A stretch of 64,000 nucleotides of DNA from Serratia proteamaculans (GTDB lineage: Bacteria; Pseudomonadota; Gammaproteobacteria; Enterobacterales; Enterobacteriaceae). The translations under genes and the position numbers were made by a program. The notes below the pieces were generated by a model, which worked only from the letters and a program-made list of their open reading frames with translations, had not been told where the DNA came from and made no database searches. The stretch is from contig NZ_SWDE01000001.1 in NCBI RefSeq assembly GCF_013337185.1, positions 620,001-684,000 of the forward strand, read 5' to 3'. This document shows positions 34,315-43,383 of the stretch, piece after piece (within the stretch, counting starts at the first letter, position 1; each line of letters starts with the position of its first letter).

Positions 34315-35348
34315 TCCAGGTCTCCTTGCGGATAAAATTGTGTGGTCCAGCGACGATAAACGGCCATATTGCCTTCACCGGCAATCAATTTAGGCTGTTC
34401 GACAAAGCGCCGGTTGCGCCAGACATCAAAATCTTCCTTCACCGTTTTGACAAACCAGCGATGGATGTAAAGCAGCAAGGCGGCATAAACCCAGCGCTGC
34501 AACCAATGTGGCAAACGCGAAACTCGCTCAACGCGGATAGTGTCAATCATGCGGAAATCCCAGCTTAACGGCGTGATCTGCGTGCCCAGTGCCTGAGTGC
34601 GTGCAATCAGCCCCAGACGAGCGAATTCGGCCTCACCTACGGCGTAACCGAGACCAAAGCATCGCATTTTCATATTCACCGCCTGGCCAAAGACCTTGGC
34701 TTGCATGGTGTAGGTCATCTGGTGTCGATCTTCCTGATGCCGTGTGACCACCTCTTGCAAACCGTGCAAATAGGCGAAGTGCAGCGGATCGGCGCTGTTT
34801 TCCGTCATGTCCTGACACAGCCCCTGCAACACGAACTTTTCATAGCGTCCCTGCGAAAAGCCCGCTCGTTCAAGTACCGGCAATTGCCAGTACGGCGGTA
34901 AATCATCCTGATGGCGCCAGACAAAAATGACGCCGTCGACCTCGGTGATGTAACGTTGCGTCAACGCCGCCACCGGGGGTTTCTGACCGCCGGCAGTTCT
35001 CACACAAAGCCCATCAGGGTTAAAGGCCAGGCCGTGAAACGGGCAAACCAGCTCTTCTCCCACCACTTTGCCACCATAGCCCAGATGCGCACCGAGGTGT
35101 GGACAATAAGGGTCTATCGCCCGCGCTACGCCGGAGGCGGTACGATATAACACCAACTCCTGCCCCATAAAAGACACCCGCTGAACCTGTTTCGCCAGCA
35201 GTTGGTGGCTGAATCCGGCCGCGAACCACCCGTTGGGATAAGGCAAGGCGACCTGGCCAATACCCGTGGCGCTACGCTTATGTTCCGGCGCGGATATCAG
35301 GGTAATCGGCACCACACTGTCCTGCTCTGCCGTCGAGAAAGCATCCAT
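34311..35348 (-). CDS. Rieske [2Fe-2S] non-heme iron oxygenase in the terpene operon
   Basis: A 345-residue oxygenase from ATG 35348 (AGGAA 7 nt upstream; a GTG 42 nt earlier is an alternative). The Rieske centre ligands are complete: CPH with Cys82/His84, and CPFH with Cys102/His105. The mononuclear iron site is DPLHFAYLH (Asp187, His190, His195), with an acidic third ligand probably Asp306 or Asp308. This matches ring-hydroxylating oxygenase alpha subunits that act alone (KshA/VanA-like), which need an electron-supplying reductase; none is encoded nearby. Its tight coupling to the cyclase indicates that it oxidises the methylated precursor or the terpene product. Confidence 0.88.
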   Translation of the reverse strand: MDAFSTAEQDSVVPITLISAPEHKRSATGIGQVALPYPNGWFAAGFSHQLLAKQVQRVSFMGQELVLYRTASGVARAIDPYCPHLGAHLGYGGKVVGEELVCPFHGLAFNPDGLCVRTAGGQKPPVAALTQRYITEVDGVIFVWRHQDDLPPYWQLPVLERAGFSQGRYEKFVLQGLCQDMTENSADPLHFAYLHGLQEVVTRHQEDRHQMTYTMQAKVFGQAVNMKMRCFGLGYAVGEAEFARLGLIARTQALGTQITPLSWDFRMIDTIRVERVSRLPHWLQRWVYAALLLYIHRWFVKTVKEDFDVWRNRRFVEQPKLIAGEGNMAVYRRWTTQFYPQGDLE

Positions 35349-35443
35349 AATGAATTCCTGTACTGAACTGAAACTCTGGCCTTTGTGCACCTGACGGCGG
35401 TTATTGATGCCCGACGACCGAGGCTACTCCGCTTCAAAGCCGT

Positions 35444-36424
35444 CTATTTGATCGGTTTTTGCGCAATCACACTGTAGGTAGAAACCTTGTCCTTCAGCAG
35501 CGCTACCGACCAGTTTTCAGCCAATACCCGCAGTTCTTCCAGCGCACCGCCAACGCCTTCCGGGAAATGGCGTTCAATATTGGCCTTCGAGTCCATCAGC
35601 CAGTGGGCAACATCAACATTGGAGGGCAACACGCGGAAATCTTTCACGGCAAAACCACTGTCTTCCAATACCTGGCTGAAATAAGCCGGTGTTTTCTGAT
35701 GGCGGCAGGCCAGGCGATCTACAATATCCGGCGTATCGGACTGGTAGCGATCCGGTTCAACGTTGTACAGGTTGTCGGAAATAATCACCTTGCCACCAGG
35801 ACGCATCCGGGTGAACAGCGCACGCATCGTCTTCTCGTACAATTCATTAGGGAAATGAGAGATCACCCCGCGGATGATCACCAGGTCATACAGATCTTCT
35901 GGATCCGGCAACAGCCCGATATCTTGTGCATTGCACAAGAACAAATTGATACGATTACCTAACCCTTGTTCGGCATGCAGCCTGGCACAGTGGTTAAGCT
36001 GTTGGGCGCTGACGTTCACCCCATCCAACCGGTGACATTCGGGATAGCGTTCCGCCAGATGCTTGAGGATGTAACCCCAGCCGCAACCGATATCCAGGAT
36101 ACGGCGCATCGCCGGACGATCGCTGCCGGTGACACCGGCCAGAAACAGCTGTTGTTCAAAATAACGTACGCTGGATTCATCCAGCGAAGCGGTGGGCTTC
36201 AACTTTGACGCCGGAGCCAGCGAAGGTGCCACATCCTCATACACCCCAAACTGAAACAGCAGCGTGTCGCCAATGGCCTTGCGCCAATGTTCCGGCTCTT
36301 CGCAGTAAGTCTGCACCACCTTCTCTTCATAGCTGTCGGTATGGTTATCCCGGATCACCTGATAAGGCTGATTCTGCTGTAGGTACACCGGTTCGGGCGA
36401 CTTGATTTCAGACAGATTGCTCAT
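35444..36424 (-). CDS. SAM-dependent FPP C-methyltransferase, SodC-like
   Basis: A 326-residue methyltransferase. Motif I for S-adenosylmethionine is ILDIGCGWG (109-117), followed by an acidic or polar second strand ([13 protein letters not shown]) and NAQDIG. In the S. plymuthica sodorifen pathway the equivalent enzyme methylates and cyclises farnesyl diphosphate into pre-sodorifen diphosphate (C16). The assignment rests on its place between dxs and the cyclase plus the family. Its start overlaps the dxs stop (ATGA) with GGAG just upstream, so translation is coupled. Confidence 0.85.
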   Translation of the reverse strand: MSNLSEIKSPEPVYLQQNQPYQVIRDNHTDSYEEKVVQTYCEEPEHWRKAIGDTLLFQFGVYEDVAPSLAPASKLKPTASLDESSVRYFEQQLFLAGVTGSDRPAMRRILDIGCGWGYILKHLAERYPECHRLDGVNVSAQQLNHCARLHAEQGLGNRINLFLCNAQDIGLLPDPEDLYDLVIIRGVISHFPNELYEKTMRALFTRMRPGGKVIISDNLYNVEPDRYQSDTPDIVDRLACRHQKTPAYFSQVLEDSGFAVKDFRVLPSNVDVAHWLMDSKANIERHFPEGVGGALEELRVLAENWSVALLKDKVSTYSVIAQKPIK

Positions 36425-38259
36425 GGTCGTTCTCCTCGATAAATACGCATTTTTTCGGGCAAGAAAGATTCATTTCCATCGGTAAAGCTCCCCGTTCCAG
36501 CAGCAAGATCGGTTACCGACGGGGCCACAAAGCTGACAATAGCGCTCTCAATGCCGTTGGCGTCCAGACCGTACGCCGCCAGCAGCTCGGCGGGTTCGCC
36601 ATGCTCAACAAAATTATCCGGAAAGCCCAGCAACAAGCTTTTCACCGCGACCCCGGCGGCAGACAGGCATTCCAGGCAAGCACTGCCCGCGCCCCCAGCG
36701 ATGCAGCCCTCTTCTACGGTGACCAGGGCGTCATGGGTTTGCGCCAAACGCAGCAGTAATTCGGTATCGAGAGGTTTGACGAAACGCATATTGATCACGG
36801 TTGCATCCAGCCTGACACCGGCCTCCAGACAAGGCGTCAACATGGAGCCAAACGCCAGAATGGCTATCCGCCGACCTATTCGACAAACCTGGGCCTTCCC
36901 CAGCGGTAACGCCGTCATCTGCTGTAGTGGCACGACGCCCGGGCCACTGCCGCGCGGATAACGTACCGCCGCCGGCCCCTGGTGATTGAGCGCGGTGTGC
37001 AACATTTGCCGGCACTCATTTTCATCCGCCGGGCACATCACCAGCAGGTTGGGTATACAGCGTAAATACGCCACATCAAACATGCCCATGTGCGTTGCCC
37101 CATCGGCCCCCACCACCCCGGCACGATCGATTGCGAAGGTCACCGGCAACTGCTGGATGGCAATGTCATGGATCAGCTGGTCATAACCGCGCTGCAGGAA
37201 AGTGGAGTAAATGGCGACCACTGGCCGCATGCCTTCAGCAGCCAGACCTGCGGCAAAGGTCAGCGCATGTTGTTCTGCGATACCCACGTCAAAATAGCGT
37301 TCGGGGAAACGTTGCTGAAAGGTCACCAGGCCGGATCCTTCCCGCATCGCCGGGGTAATACCGACCACGCGGGAGTCTCGCTCGGCTTCGTCACACAACC
37401 AGTCGCCAAACACCCGGGTATAGGTGAGCTTGCCGGCGGTGGCAGGCAATATCCCTGCCTGTGGGCAAAATTTGGCGGGTGCATGGTAACCAACAGGATC
37501 GGCTTCGGCATGGGAAAAACCGTAGCCTTTACGGGTCACGACGTGCAGCAATTGCACTCCGCCGCGATCGCGCAAGCCTACCAACGCCGGTACTAATGCC
37601 ATGATGTCGTGACCATCCACTGGGCCGGTATAATCAAAACCCAGTGCGTCGAACAACGCGGTCGATTCACCTGCCAGCAGATCCGCGAGGTGCTTTTTCA
37701 GTGCGCCGACCGACGGCGAGATCGACATGTCGTTATCGTTGAGGATCACCAACAAGGGCATATTCGGATCAAGAGCGGCATTATTCATTGCCTCATAAGC
37801 CAGTCCGGCGCTGAGCGCCCCATCACCAATCACGGCAATACAATGCCTGCTTTGTTGCTGTAGCCGAGCGGCATGAGCCATGCCCAATGCGGCGGAAATA
37901 GAGGTGCTGGAGTGGGCAGTGCCGAAGCTGTCATAGGGGGATTCATCACGCCGAGGAAAACCCGATATACCGCCCTTTTTACGCAGGTTGTTCATCTGTT
38001 TTCGCCGACCGGTGATCGCCTTGTGCGGATAGGATTGGTGGCCAACATCCCAGATTAAACGATCGTTCGGCGTATCAAAGACATAATGCAAGGCCAGCGT
38101 TAATTCCACCACGCCAAGATTAGAGGCTAAATGGCCGCCACTTTCCGCAATGCTGGATAATAAAAACCTGCGTAGTTCATTTGCCGCCTGCTCTAATTGA
38201 TTGCAGGTTAATTTCCGCAGATCGCTCGGAAACTTAATTGAATCCAATAGGGTATCCAT
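36421..38259 (-). CDS. dxs: 1-deoxy-D-xylulose-5-phosphate synthase, cluster copy
   Basis: A thiamine-diphosphate enzyme of about 612 residues. Conserved segments include [81 protein letters not shown] and [13 protein letters not shown]. It makes DXP from pyruvate and glyceraldehyde-3-phosphate, the first MEP-pathway step. Against remembered E. coli Dxs it lacks about 35 residues between the NDNDMSIS region and [12 protein letters not shown], and has a C-terminal extension of about 35 residues. ATG 38259 or an upstream GTG 38265 starts it. It is an extra, cluster-bound copy, not linked to ispA or xseB. Confidence 0.92.
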   Translation of the reverse strand: MDTLLDSIKFPSDLRKLTCNQLEQAANELRRFLLSSIAESGGHLASNLGVVELTLALHYVFDTPNDRLIWDVGHQSYPHKAITGRRKQMNNLRKKGGISGFPRRDESPYDSFGTAHSSTSISAALGMAHAARLQQQSRHCIAVIGDGALSAGLAYEAMNNAALDPNMPLLVILNDNDMSISPSVGALKKHLADLLAGESTALFDALGFDYTGPVDGHDIMALVPALVGLRDRGGVQLLHVVTRKGYGFSHAEADPVGYHAPAKFCPQAGILPATAGKLTYTRVFGDWLCDEAERDSRVVGITPAMREGSGLVTFQQRFPERYFDVGIAEQHALTFAAGLAAEGMRPVVAIYSTFLQRGYDQLIHDIAIQQLPVTFAIDRAGVVGADGATHMGMFDVAYLRCIPNLLVMCPADENECRQMLHTALNHQGPAAVRYPRGSGPGVVPLQQMTALPLGKAQVCRIGRRIAILAFGSMLTPCLEAGVRLDATVINMRFVKPLDTELLLRLAQTHDALVTVEEGCIAGGAGSACLECLSAAGVAVKSLLLGFPDNFVEHGEPAELLAAYGLDANGIESAIVSFVAPSVTDLAAGTGSFTDGNESFLPEKMRIYRGERP

Positions 38260-38291
38260 AGCCACCCACCCGTTAATTAACCTGTATTTTA

Positions 38292-38831
38292 CTAGCAGGA
38301 AGCAAGCTTCCCCCAGCCAGAGAGTTCATTGGCGCTGACATTTTTCATTATTACATTAAACCAGGCGGTGAAATGTTCAGGATGTGTTTTCACTTTATCA
38401 ATTAATTTAGTAATATCAACCCACTGCCAATCATCCGCCTCATCAAAGTTAATTTCAGGTTCCCCATCGAACAACCCGACGAATATATGATCAAACTCAT
38501 ATTCGATTAAATTACCAGGGACTTCAGCATGATAGATAAAGCTGGAAACTTTCTTCAAACGGGTAACAAAACCCATTTCTTCTTGCAAGCGTCGGCAAGC
38601 CGCGGCTTGCGTAGCCTCGCCCCAACGAGGATGGCCACAGCAACTGTTAGTCCACAGCCCTGCCGAGTGATATTTACTTAATGCTCGCCGCTGTAGAAGT
38701 AATTTCCCTTCACTATCAAATATAAATATCGAAAATGCTCGGTGCAATAGCCCTTGTTGATGAACAGATAATTTACCCGCCGAACCAATAGAGTTATCTT
38801 CGTTATCAACGAGTATCAGCATTTCTTCCAT
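38292..38831 (-). CDS. idi: Isopentenyl-diphosphate delta-isomerase (type I), cluster copy
   Basis: A 179-residue Nudix-fold isomerase, close in length to E. coli Idi (182). The catalytic Cys is in TNSCCGHP (Cys65) and the catalytic Glu in EYEFDH (Glu112); the Nudix-like segment is [17 protein letters not shown]. It interconverts IPP and DMAPP and so balances substrates for farnesyl diphosphate. It is the first gene of the terpene operon, 32 nt upstream of dxs, behind a strong promoter. No farnesyl diphosphate synthase is in the cluster, so the housekeeping enzyme must supply FPP. Confidence 0.93.
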   Translation of the reverse strand: MEEMLILVDNEDNSIGSAGKLSVHQQGLLHRAFSIFIFDSEGKLLLQRRALSKYHSAGLWTNSCCGHPRWGEATQAAACRRLQEEMGFVTRLKKVSSFIYHAEVPGNLIEYEFDHIFVGLFDGEPEINFDEADDWQWVDITKLIDKVKTHPEHFTAWFNVIMKNVSANELSGWGKLASC

Positions 38832-38892
38832 TACATGGATTCCTGTAGATAGCGCTCGTTACAAATGGGATTATTTTTACCGTAGATTTATC

Positions 38893-38920
38893 ATTAAAGA
38901 TGATGATAGTGAGTTGTCAA
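38893..38920 (-). promoter_or_regulatory. Promoter of the terpene operon
   Basis: On the minus strand a perfect TTGACA (38920-38915) is followed after 16 bp by TTTAAT (38898-38893). Transcription would start near 38886, about 55 nt before idi. The surrounding region is AT-rich. The remaining gap to the hydrolase gene at 39215 has no other gene. A weak CRP-like sequence at 38991-39005 (TGTTA-N5-GCACA) has the wrong spacing, so it is not scored as a site. Confidence 0.6.
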
Positions 38921-39214
38921 GCTTGGAGATTAATTAGACGATTTATTTTAAATACTATTAGTTTCTTTATTTTTTAATGAATAATTACCCTGTTAATAAA
39001 GCACATTAGTTACCATTATCATGAAGCCGTGTATTTTTCAATAAAAAACAACTCAATAAGCTACTATTCCCCCGACTTGCAAGCAGGGTTAAAAATGCCA
39101 GCCATCTCCTTACAACAACTAGGCCTATCCCGCCACAGATTGACTTTTCATCCTGAAATCCAATGTATTGCAACTATACTCAGACTCTTGTCGATTTTTC
39201 ATAAGGACATCAGG

Positions 39215-40222
39215 ATGCTGAGATTTTCCCGTGGTTGGCTGTTATCCGTCACCCTCACCGCCTTTGCCGCTAGCGCCGATACCGAAACGCCAAAATACGG
39301 TCAGGAACTGCAGGGTTTTCACTACCCTTACCCCTTGCAGCAGTTTAGCTTCACCTCTCAGGGGCAGACGTTAAGTATGGGGTATATGGACGTGTCGCCA
39401 GAAGGCAATGCCAATGGCCACACGGTGGTGCTGATGCATGGCAAAAACTTCTGTGCCGCCACCTGGCAGGACAGTATTAAGGCCTTGAACAAAGCAGGCT
39501 ACCGGGTGATCGCACCGGATCAAATCGGTTTTTGCAGTTCGACCAAACCGCAACATTACCAATACAGCTTCCAGCAGTTGGCGCAAAACACCCATGCATT
39601 GCTCAATAACCTGAAAATCAGTAAAGCGACAATCGTCGGCCACTCCACCGGTGGCATGCTGGCGACGCGTTACAGCCTGATGTATCCGCAGGCGGTAGAA
39701 CAACTGGTGATGGTGAACCCGATCGGGCTGGAAGACTGGAAAGCCAAGGGTGTGCCGTGGCGCAGCGTCGATCAATGGTTTGAACGTGAACTGAAAACTT
39801 CCGCTGCCGGAATTCGGCAATATGAGTTGAATACCTACTATGTCGGCCGCTGGAAACCAGAATATGACCGCTGGGTCGATATGCTCGCCGGGCTCAATAA
39901 CGGGCCGGGCCATCGCCTGGTGGCCTGGAACTCGGCGCTGATTTACGACATGATTTTTACCCAACCGGTGTACTACGAGTTCAAGGATCTGCAAACGCCG
40001 ACCACACTGATGATTGGTACCGCCGACACCACCGCCATCGGCAGCGACATTGCTCCGCCAGCGGTCAAAGCCAAGCTCGGTGATTACAATCTGCTGGGCA
40101 AAAAGGTGGCGAAACTGATCCCGCACGCCCGTCTGATCGAGTTTCCGGGACTGGGCCACGCGCCACAGATGGAAGAACCCGCACAGTTTAATCAGGCGCT
40201 GATTAAGGCATTACGACCATAA
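39215..40222 (+). CDS. Secreted alpha/beta hydrolase
   Basis: A 335-residue alpha/beta-fold hydrolase. ATG 39215 (AAGGA about 9 nt upstream) opens a Sec signal peptide ending near ASAD, so it is periplasmic or exported; a much longer in-frame extension is AT-rich and unlikely to be coding. The oxyanion-hole HG is at 75-76, the nucleophile Ser144 sits in GHSTGG, and the late GLGHAPQ segment carries the catalytic His. Similarity is to epoxide hydrolase/lipase-like family members. The substrate is unknown. It is divergent from the terpene operon. Confidence 0.83.
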   Translation: MLRFSRGWLLSVTLTAFAASADTETPKYGQELQGFHYPYPLQQFSFTSQGQTLSMGYMDVSPEGNANGHTVVLMHGKNFCAATWQDSIKALNKAGYRVIAPDQIGFCSSTKPQHYQYSFQQLAQNTHALLNNLKISKATIVGHSTGGMLATRYSLMYPQAVEQLVMVNPIGLEDWKAKGVPWRSVDQWFERELKTSAAGIRQYELNTYYVGRWKPEYDRWVDMLAGLNNGPGHRLVAWNSALIYDMIFTQPVYYEFKDLQTPTTLMIGTADTTAIGSDIAPPAVKAKLGDYNLLGKKVAKLIPHARLIEFPGLGHAPQMEEPAQFNQALIKALRP

Positions 40223-40251
40223 CAATCTCGATACAGGACAGAAAACCACCC

Positions 40252-40752
40252 ATGCTTGATATTAATATTCGCCGCCTCCAGGCAGAAGACGTGGAGGATT
40301 TTCGGGTTATTCGGCTTGCCGCCTTAAAAAAGTCCCCCGAGATGTTTGGCTCCTTTTACGCGCTTGAAGTTGAGAAACCGCTCCAATTTTTTGCGGACAG
40401 GCTCACCAGCTGTGCCGTATTCGGCGCCTATTCAAACGGCAGGATCGTTGGGGTCATGGTATTCAAGCAGGCCGAAGGCATTAAAGATGCGCATAAGGCC
40501 TCGCTGACCGGGGTATTTGTTGAACCCGAATTCAGAGGCCTGGGGATCGCCAACGCGCTGCTAAAAGCGGTTATTGACCATGGATCCAACCAGGTTGAGC
40601 AGATACTGCTTACCGTTGTGGCAGACAACGATACCGCAATCAGTCTCTATAAGCGGTTCGGTTTCGAACCTTATGGCGTGGAGCCACGTGCGTTGAAAAC
40701 CGAACAGGGCTATCTCGACGAAATGCTTATGGTGCTTATTTTTCGCCGGTAA
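40252..40752 (+). CDS. GNAT-family N-acetyltransferase
   Basis: A 166-residue single-domain GNAT protein. The acetyl-CoA binding motif A is GVFVEPEFRGLGIANALLKAVIDH (RGLGIA loop) and the YKRFGFEPYG motif B follows. The start MLDINIRRLQAEDVEDFRVIRLAAL is typical of the RimI-like branch that acts on amino groups of small molecules or proteins. Its last 17 nt overlap the convergent ComB-like gene. The substrate is unknown. Confidence 0.85.
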   Translation: MLDINIRRLQAEDVEDFRVIRLAALKKSPEMFGSFYALEVEKPLQFFADRLTSCAVFGAYSNGRIVGVMVFKQAEGIKDAHKASLTGVFVEPEFRGLGIANALLKAVIDHGSNQVEQILLTVVADNDTAISLYKRFGFEPYGVEPRALKTEQGYLDEMLMVLIFRR

Positions 40753-41458
40753 AGTGATCGTTGTTCAACCAGCAGGCCTTGTCGTCGACATCGGTTGTCA
40801 GACAGAGATCAACGTCGGCGGCAAACCCACGTTCAATCAACTCACAGGCTGAACTGCACTGGCGTAATGCAGTCGCAGGTAACGCCTGAAAAGTCGCTGC
40901 TGCAGCCTGTGCCTCCGGTGACAGATTTCGCTTTGGCAGGCGGGATATTATCGCGCCCGCCGTTAGCCAGTCCTCAAGTGCCGGCCGCAAACTGCCATCC
41001 GGCCATTTTTCGCCACAGGGAACCACCAAAATACGGTGATATGCCGCGCAGGCGATGGCAGTCGCCTCAAGGTTTCTCAAACTGCCACAGAACACAGCAC
41101 ATCCGGAGTCCCTAGCCTTAAAAGCCAACGCTGAGCCATTGGGCGACGGAAGTACCAGTTTGGTTTCAGGAGGGATAGCAACCAGCGAAACCGGTGAAAG
41201 TGAGTATCCCTCGCCCTCAAAACGACGGGTAGTACTGGCTGTAATAGCCCCTAAGTTATTACCGTACTCTGTCGCGGTATCATCTTTCCAAGGGTAAGGA
41301 TAAACCCTGGCCCCTCGCCCAACGGCAATGCTTACGCAGGTTGAAAAAGACATCACATCAACGATGATCACACAGTCAACATCACCAGCCATTTGCTCGA
41401 TGGCGTGTATCCCCCATTCAAGGCGGATATCGAACTGAGATTGCGAGAAATAACCCAT
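40736..41458 (-). CDS. 2-phosphosulfolactate phosphatase (ComB) family protein
   Basis: A 240-residue protein of the ComB family. Characteristic segments are VIIVDVMSFSTCVSIAVGRGARVYPYPW, LPSPNGSALAF and FCGSLRNLEATA, with VVPCGEKWPDGSLRPALEDWLTAGAII further on. ComB removes phosphate from 2-phosphosulfolactate in coenzyme M synthesis in archaea, but Enterobacterales do not make coenzyme M. The bacterial role is therefore uncertain and probably acts on another phosphorylated hydroxy acid. It is alone, convergent with the GNAT gene. Confidence 0.75.
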   Translation of the reverse strand: MGYFSQSQFDIRLEWGIHAIEQMAGDVDCVIIVDVMSFSTCVSIAVGRGARVYPYPWKDDTATEYGNNLGAITASTTRRFEGEGYSLSPVSLVAIPPETKLVLPSPNGSALAFKARDSGCAVFCGSLRNLEATAIACAAYHRILVVPCGEKWPDGSLRPALEDWLTAGAIISRLPKRNLSPEAQAAAATFQALPATALRQCSSACELIERGFAADVDLCLTTDVDDKACWLNNDHFTGEK

Positions 41459-41731
41459 CTACGACTCCATTGAAAATAAAGGACCCAATGGCCTTTTGAG
41501 GCTGTTAACAACCAGCTCTGTTGTTTATGGTAGGGGCGCTGCTTGCCGCGCCTAATCTCCTTACCAACAGATAAAATCCGGTTGAACATGGGAACAAATC
41601 GGTCATATAGGTAACCCTTTTAACCCATCACGAAAGTTCAGTATAAACGAGCCTTAAAACCCCTTGCCCTTCGCTCACCCAGTACCTGGGATCGTGCTAT
41701 GGTATTAACGGATTTCAGTAAGGAGTGGCCG
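41459..41731. other. Intergenic region with a GC-rich palindromic fragment
   Basis: About 270 nt without a gene. At 41531-41552 a sequence of the form GTAGGGGCGCTGCTTGCCGC followed by GCC resembles an arm of a short palindromic repeat found between enterobacterial genes. Only one copy is seen in the window, so a repeat family is not established. Confidence 0.25.
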
Positions 41732-42148
41732 ATGCCGAGATTTCTCTCTTTGCGCGCAGTACGGCGCGTTGCCCTGACAGGAGTTGTTATGAGCCTTATG
41801 TTAAGCAGCACTACCTTTGCCAGTTCGCTACCCCTGCTGGCCCCTTCTGCGCTGAAGGGCCACTGGCAGTTGAATGACGCCGAAAACAAAGCCGCCGCCT
41901 GCGAGGTTGAGTTAAGCGATGAATTGATCGAAGGCACTAACGCCTACCGTTTTACCGCCTCTGCCCTATGTCTGCAGCCGCTGGCCCTGGCCGAATTGCC
42001 GGTTGCCTGGCGCCCAACGCCGGACGGCATGACGCTGACCAACGCCGACGGCAGCATGGTGGCGTTCCTGGCGCTGACGGCCCCCAAACACTACGAAGTG
42101 ATGAACCATAATGGCAAGCCGCGCTTTACGCTGACGCCACGCCAATAA
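41732..42148 (+). CDS. inh: Alkaline protease inhibitor Inh-like (AprI family)
   Basis: A 138-residue secreted protein. ATG 41732 follows AAGGAG by 6 nt. A signal peptide with a long basic start (MPRFLSLRAVRRVALTGVV) ends near TFAS. The mature part, SALKGHWQLNDAENKAAACEVELSDE, ending in HYEVMNHNGKPRFTLTPRQ, matches the serralysin inhibitor barrel, with two Cys (AACEVEL and ALCLQPL) for the conserved disulfide. Inh blocks serralysin-type metalloproteases in the periplasm. Normally it sits in the prtA/aprA-inh-exporter operon; no protease or exporter is adjacent here, so it is an orphan. Confidence 0.85.
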   Translation: MPRFLSLRAVRRVALTGVVMSLMLSSTTFASSLPLLAPSALKGHWQLNDAENKAAACEVELSDELIEGTNAYRFTASALCLQPLALAELPVAWRPTPDGMTLTNADGSMVAFLALTAPKHYEVMNHNGKPRFTLTPRQ

Positions 42149-42187
42149 CCGGTTTTTCTGGCATGACGGCAGCGTAAAAACCTGTCG

Positions 42188-42709
42188 TCACGCCACCAAC
42201 AATCCCATTAACGCACCGCCCGCCAAAACCCACAGCGGATGAATACGCTTGCTCATGCTCACGACCGTGGCCAGCAGAATAATCGCTGCCAACGGCCAGC
42301 TTGGCGCGGAAGCTTCGGCGATCAACACCCCACTCGCCGCCACCAAACCGACGGTAACCGGCACCAGGCCGCTCTGCACTCTGCGCCGCCAGGGTTTATC
42401 CTTGAAGCGTCGCCAGGCCCCCATCACCAGCAGGGTGACGATCGACGACGGGCCGAACTTGGCAACCGAAGAGACCAGCAGCCCGGCCCAGCCGGCCACG
42501 TGCCAGCCAATCAGCGGCACGATCATCATATTCGGACCCGGCGCGGCCTGCGCCATGGCGAACAACGCACTGAACTCCTGCGCGCTCATCCATTGATGAA
42601 CCTCCACCACCTGGCGCTGCATCTCCGGCAGAATGGTCATGCCGCCACCAAACGCCAGCAGCGACAACTCGGTGAAAATCAATGCCAGTGAGATCAAGAT
42701 GGCGATCAT
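42188..42709 (-). CDS. Short-chain chromate transporter subunit (C-terminal half)
   Basis: A 173-residue membrane protein of the CHR family. It contains FGGGMTILPEMQRQVVEVHQWMSAQEFSALFAMAQAAPGPN, the signature of ChrA halves, and about five hydrophobic segments. ATG 42709 overlaps the stop of the other half by 4 nt (ATGA). Such two-gene CHR pairs work as heterodimers exporting chromate or another anion. Chromate itself is not proven. Confidence 0.85.
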   Translation of the reverse strand: MIAILISLALIFTELSLLAFGGGMTILPEMQRQVVEVHQWMSAQEFSALFAMAQAAPGPNMMIVPLIGWHVAGWAGLLVSSVAKFGPSSIVTLLVMGAWRRFKDKPWRRRVQSGLVPVTVGLVAASGVLIAEASAPSWPLAAIILLATVVSMSKRIHPLWVLAGGALMGLLVA

Positions 42710-43278
42710 GATGGGGTCCTCCACCACAGCAACAGAATGCTCAGCGGTGCCAGCACCAGCATGGTCGGTAATAACGGCAGACGCAGCCAGGCGATGGCAA
42801 TCAGACAGAGCGCCACAATCGCCAGCGACAGCCATTTACCGCGCAGCGGTAACAGCATTTTTATCCCGGTGGACAACAGCAAACCGGCCGCCGCCGCTGC
42901 CAGCCCGGCAAACACATGCTGCACATGCGCATCGTTCTGGAAACGGGCGTAGACCATGCCCAATCCCACCACAATCGCCGTTGGCGCGCTGATCAGCCCC
43001 AGCAGCGCGCACAAGGCACCGCGTACCCCGCGAAACTCCATACCCACTGCCACGGAAAGGTTGATCACGTTGCCGCCCGGCAAAAACTGACACAGGCCCA
43101 GCAGCTCGGTGAACTGTTCACCGCTCAGCCAGCGACGGTCTTCCACCAGCATGTTACGTGCCAACGGCAGTACGCCGCCAAAGCCGATCAACCCCAGCAT
43201 CAGAAAGCCCAAAAATAGCTCACCGTTACCCGGTGGGGCCGCTAGTTGGCTGTTTTTTACTGCATCAGATTCAGACAT
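42706..43278 (-). CDS. Short-chain chromate transporter subunit (N-terminal half)
   Basis: A 190-residue CHR-family membrane protein. It has the half-signature LIGFGGVLPLARNMLVEDRRWLSGEQFTELLGLCQFLPGGN. ATG 43278 follows GGAAG; longer frames upstream are unlikely because the conserved soluble start begins at MSESDAV. It is divergent from a LysR regulator 105 bp away and coupled to the second half, so the regulator probably controls the pair. Confidence 0.85.
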   Translation of the reverse strand: MSESDAVKNSQLAAPPGNGELFLGFLMLGLIGFGGVLPLARNMLVEDRRWLSGEQFTELLGLCQFLPGGNVINLSVAVGMEFRGVRGALCALLGLISAPTAIVVGLGMVYARFQNDAHVQHVFAGLAAAAAGLLLSTGIKMLLPLRGKWLSLAIVALCLIAIAWLRLPLLPTMLVLAPLSILLLWWRTPS

Positions 43279-43383
43279 TGCCGCTTCCAGATTGCTTTTT
43301 ATGATGGCTGGTATGATGCGCGCCGCCATGTCATGCTGTCTAATGCATTTCATAAGCAACAAAGATACCTTTGAGGTATGGCT

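Noticed and set aside
38991-39005. Possible CRP site before the terpene operon
   Set aside because: TGTTA and GCACA are weak half-sites and are separated by 5 instead of 6 bases; sodorifen genes are reported to respond to carbon status, so it was considered.
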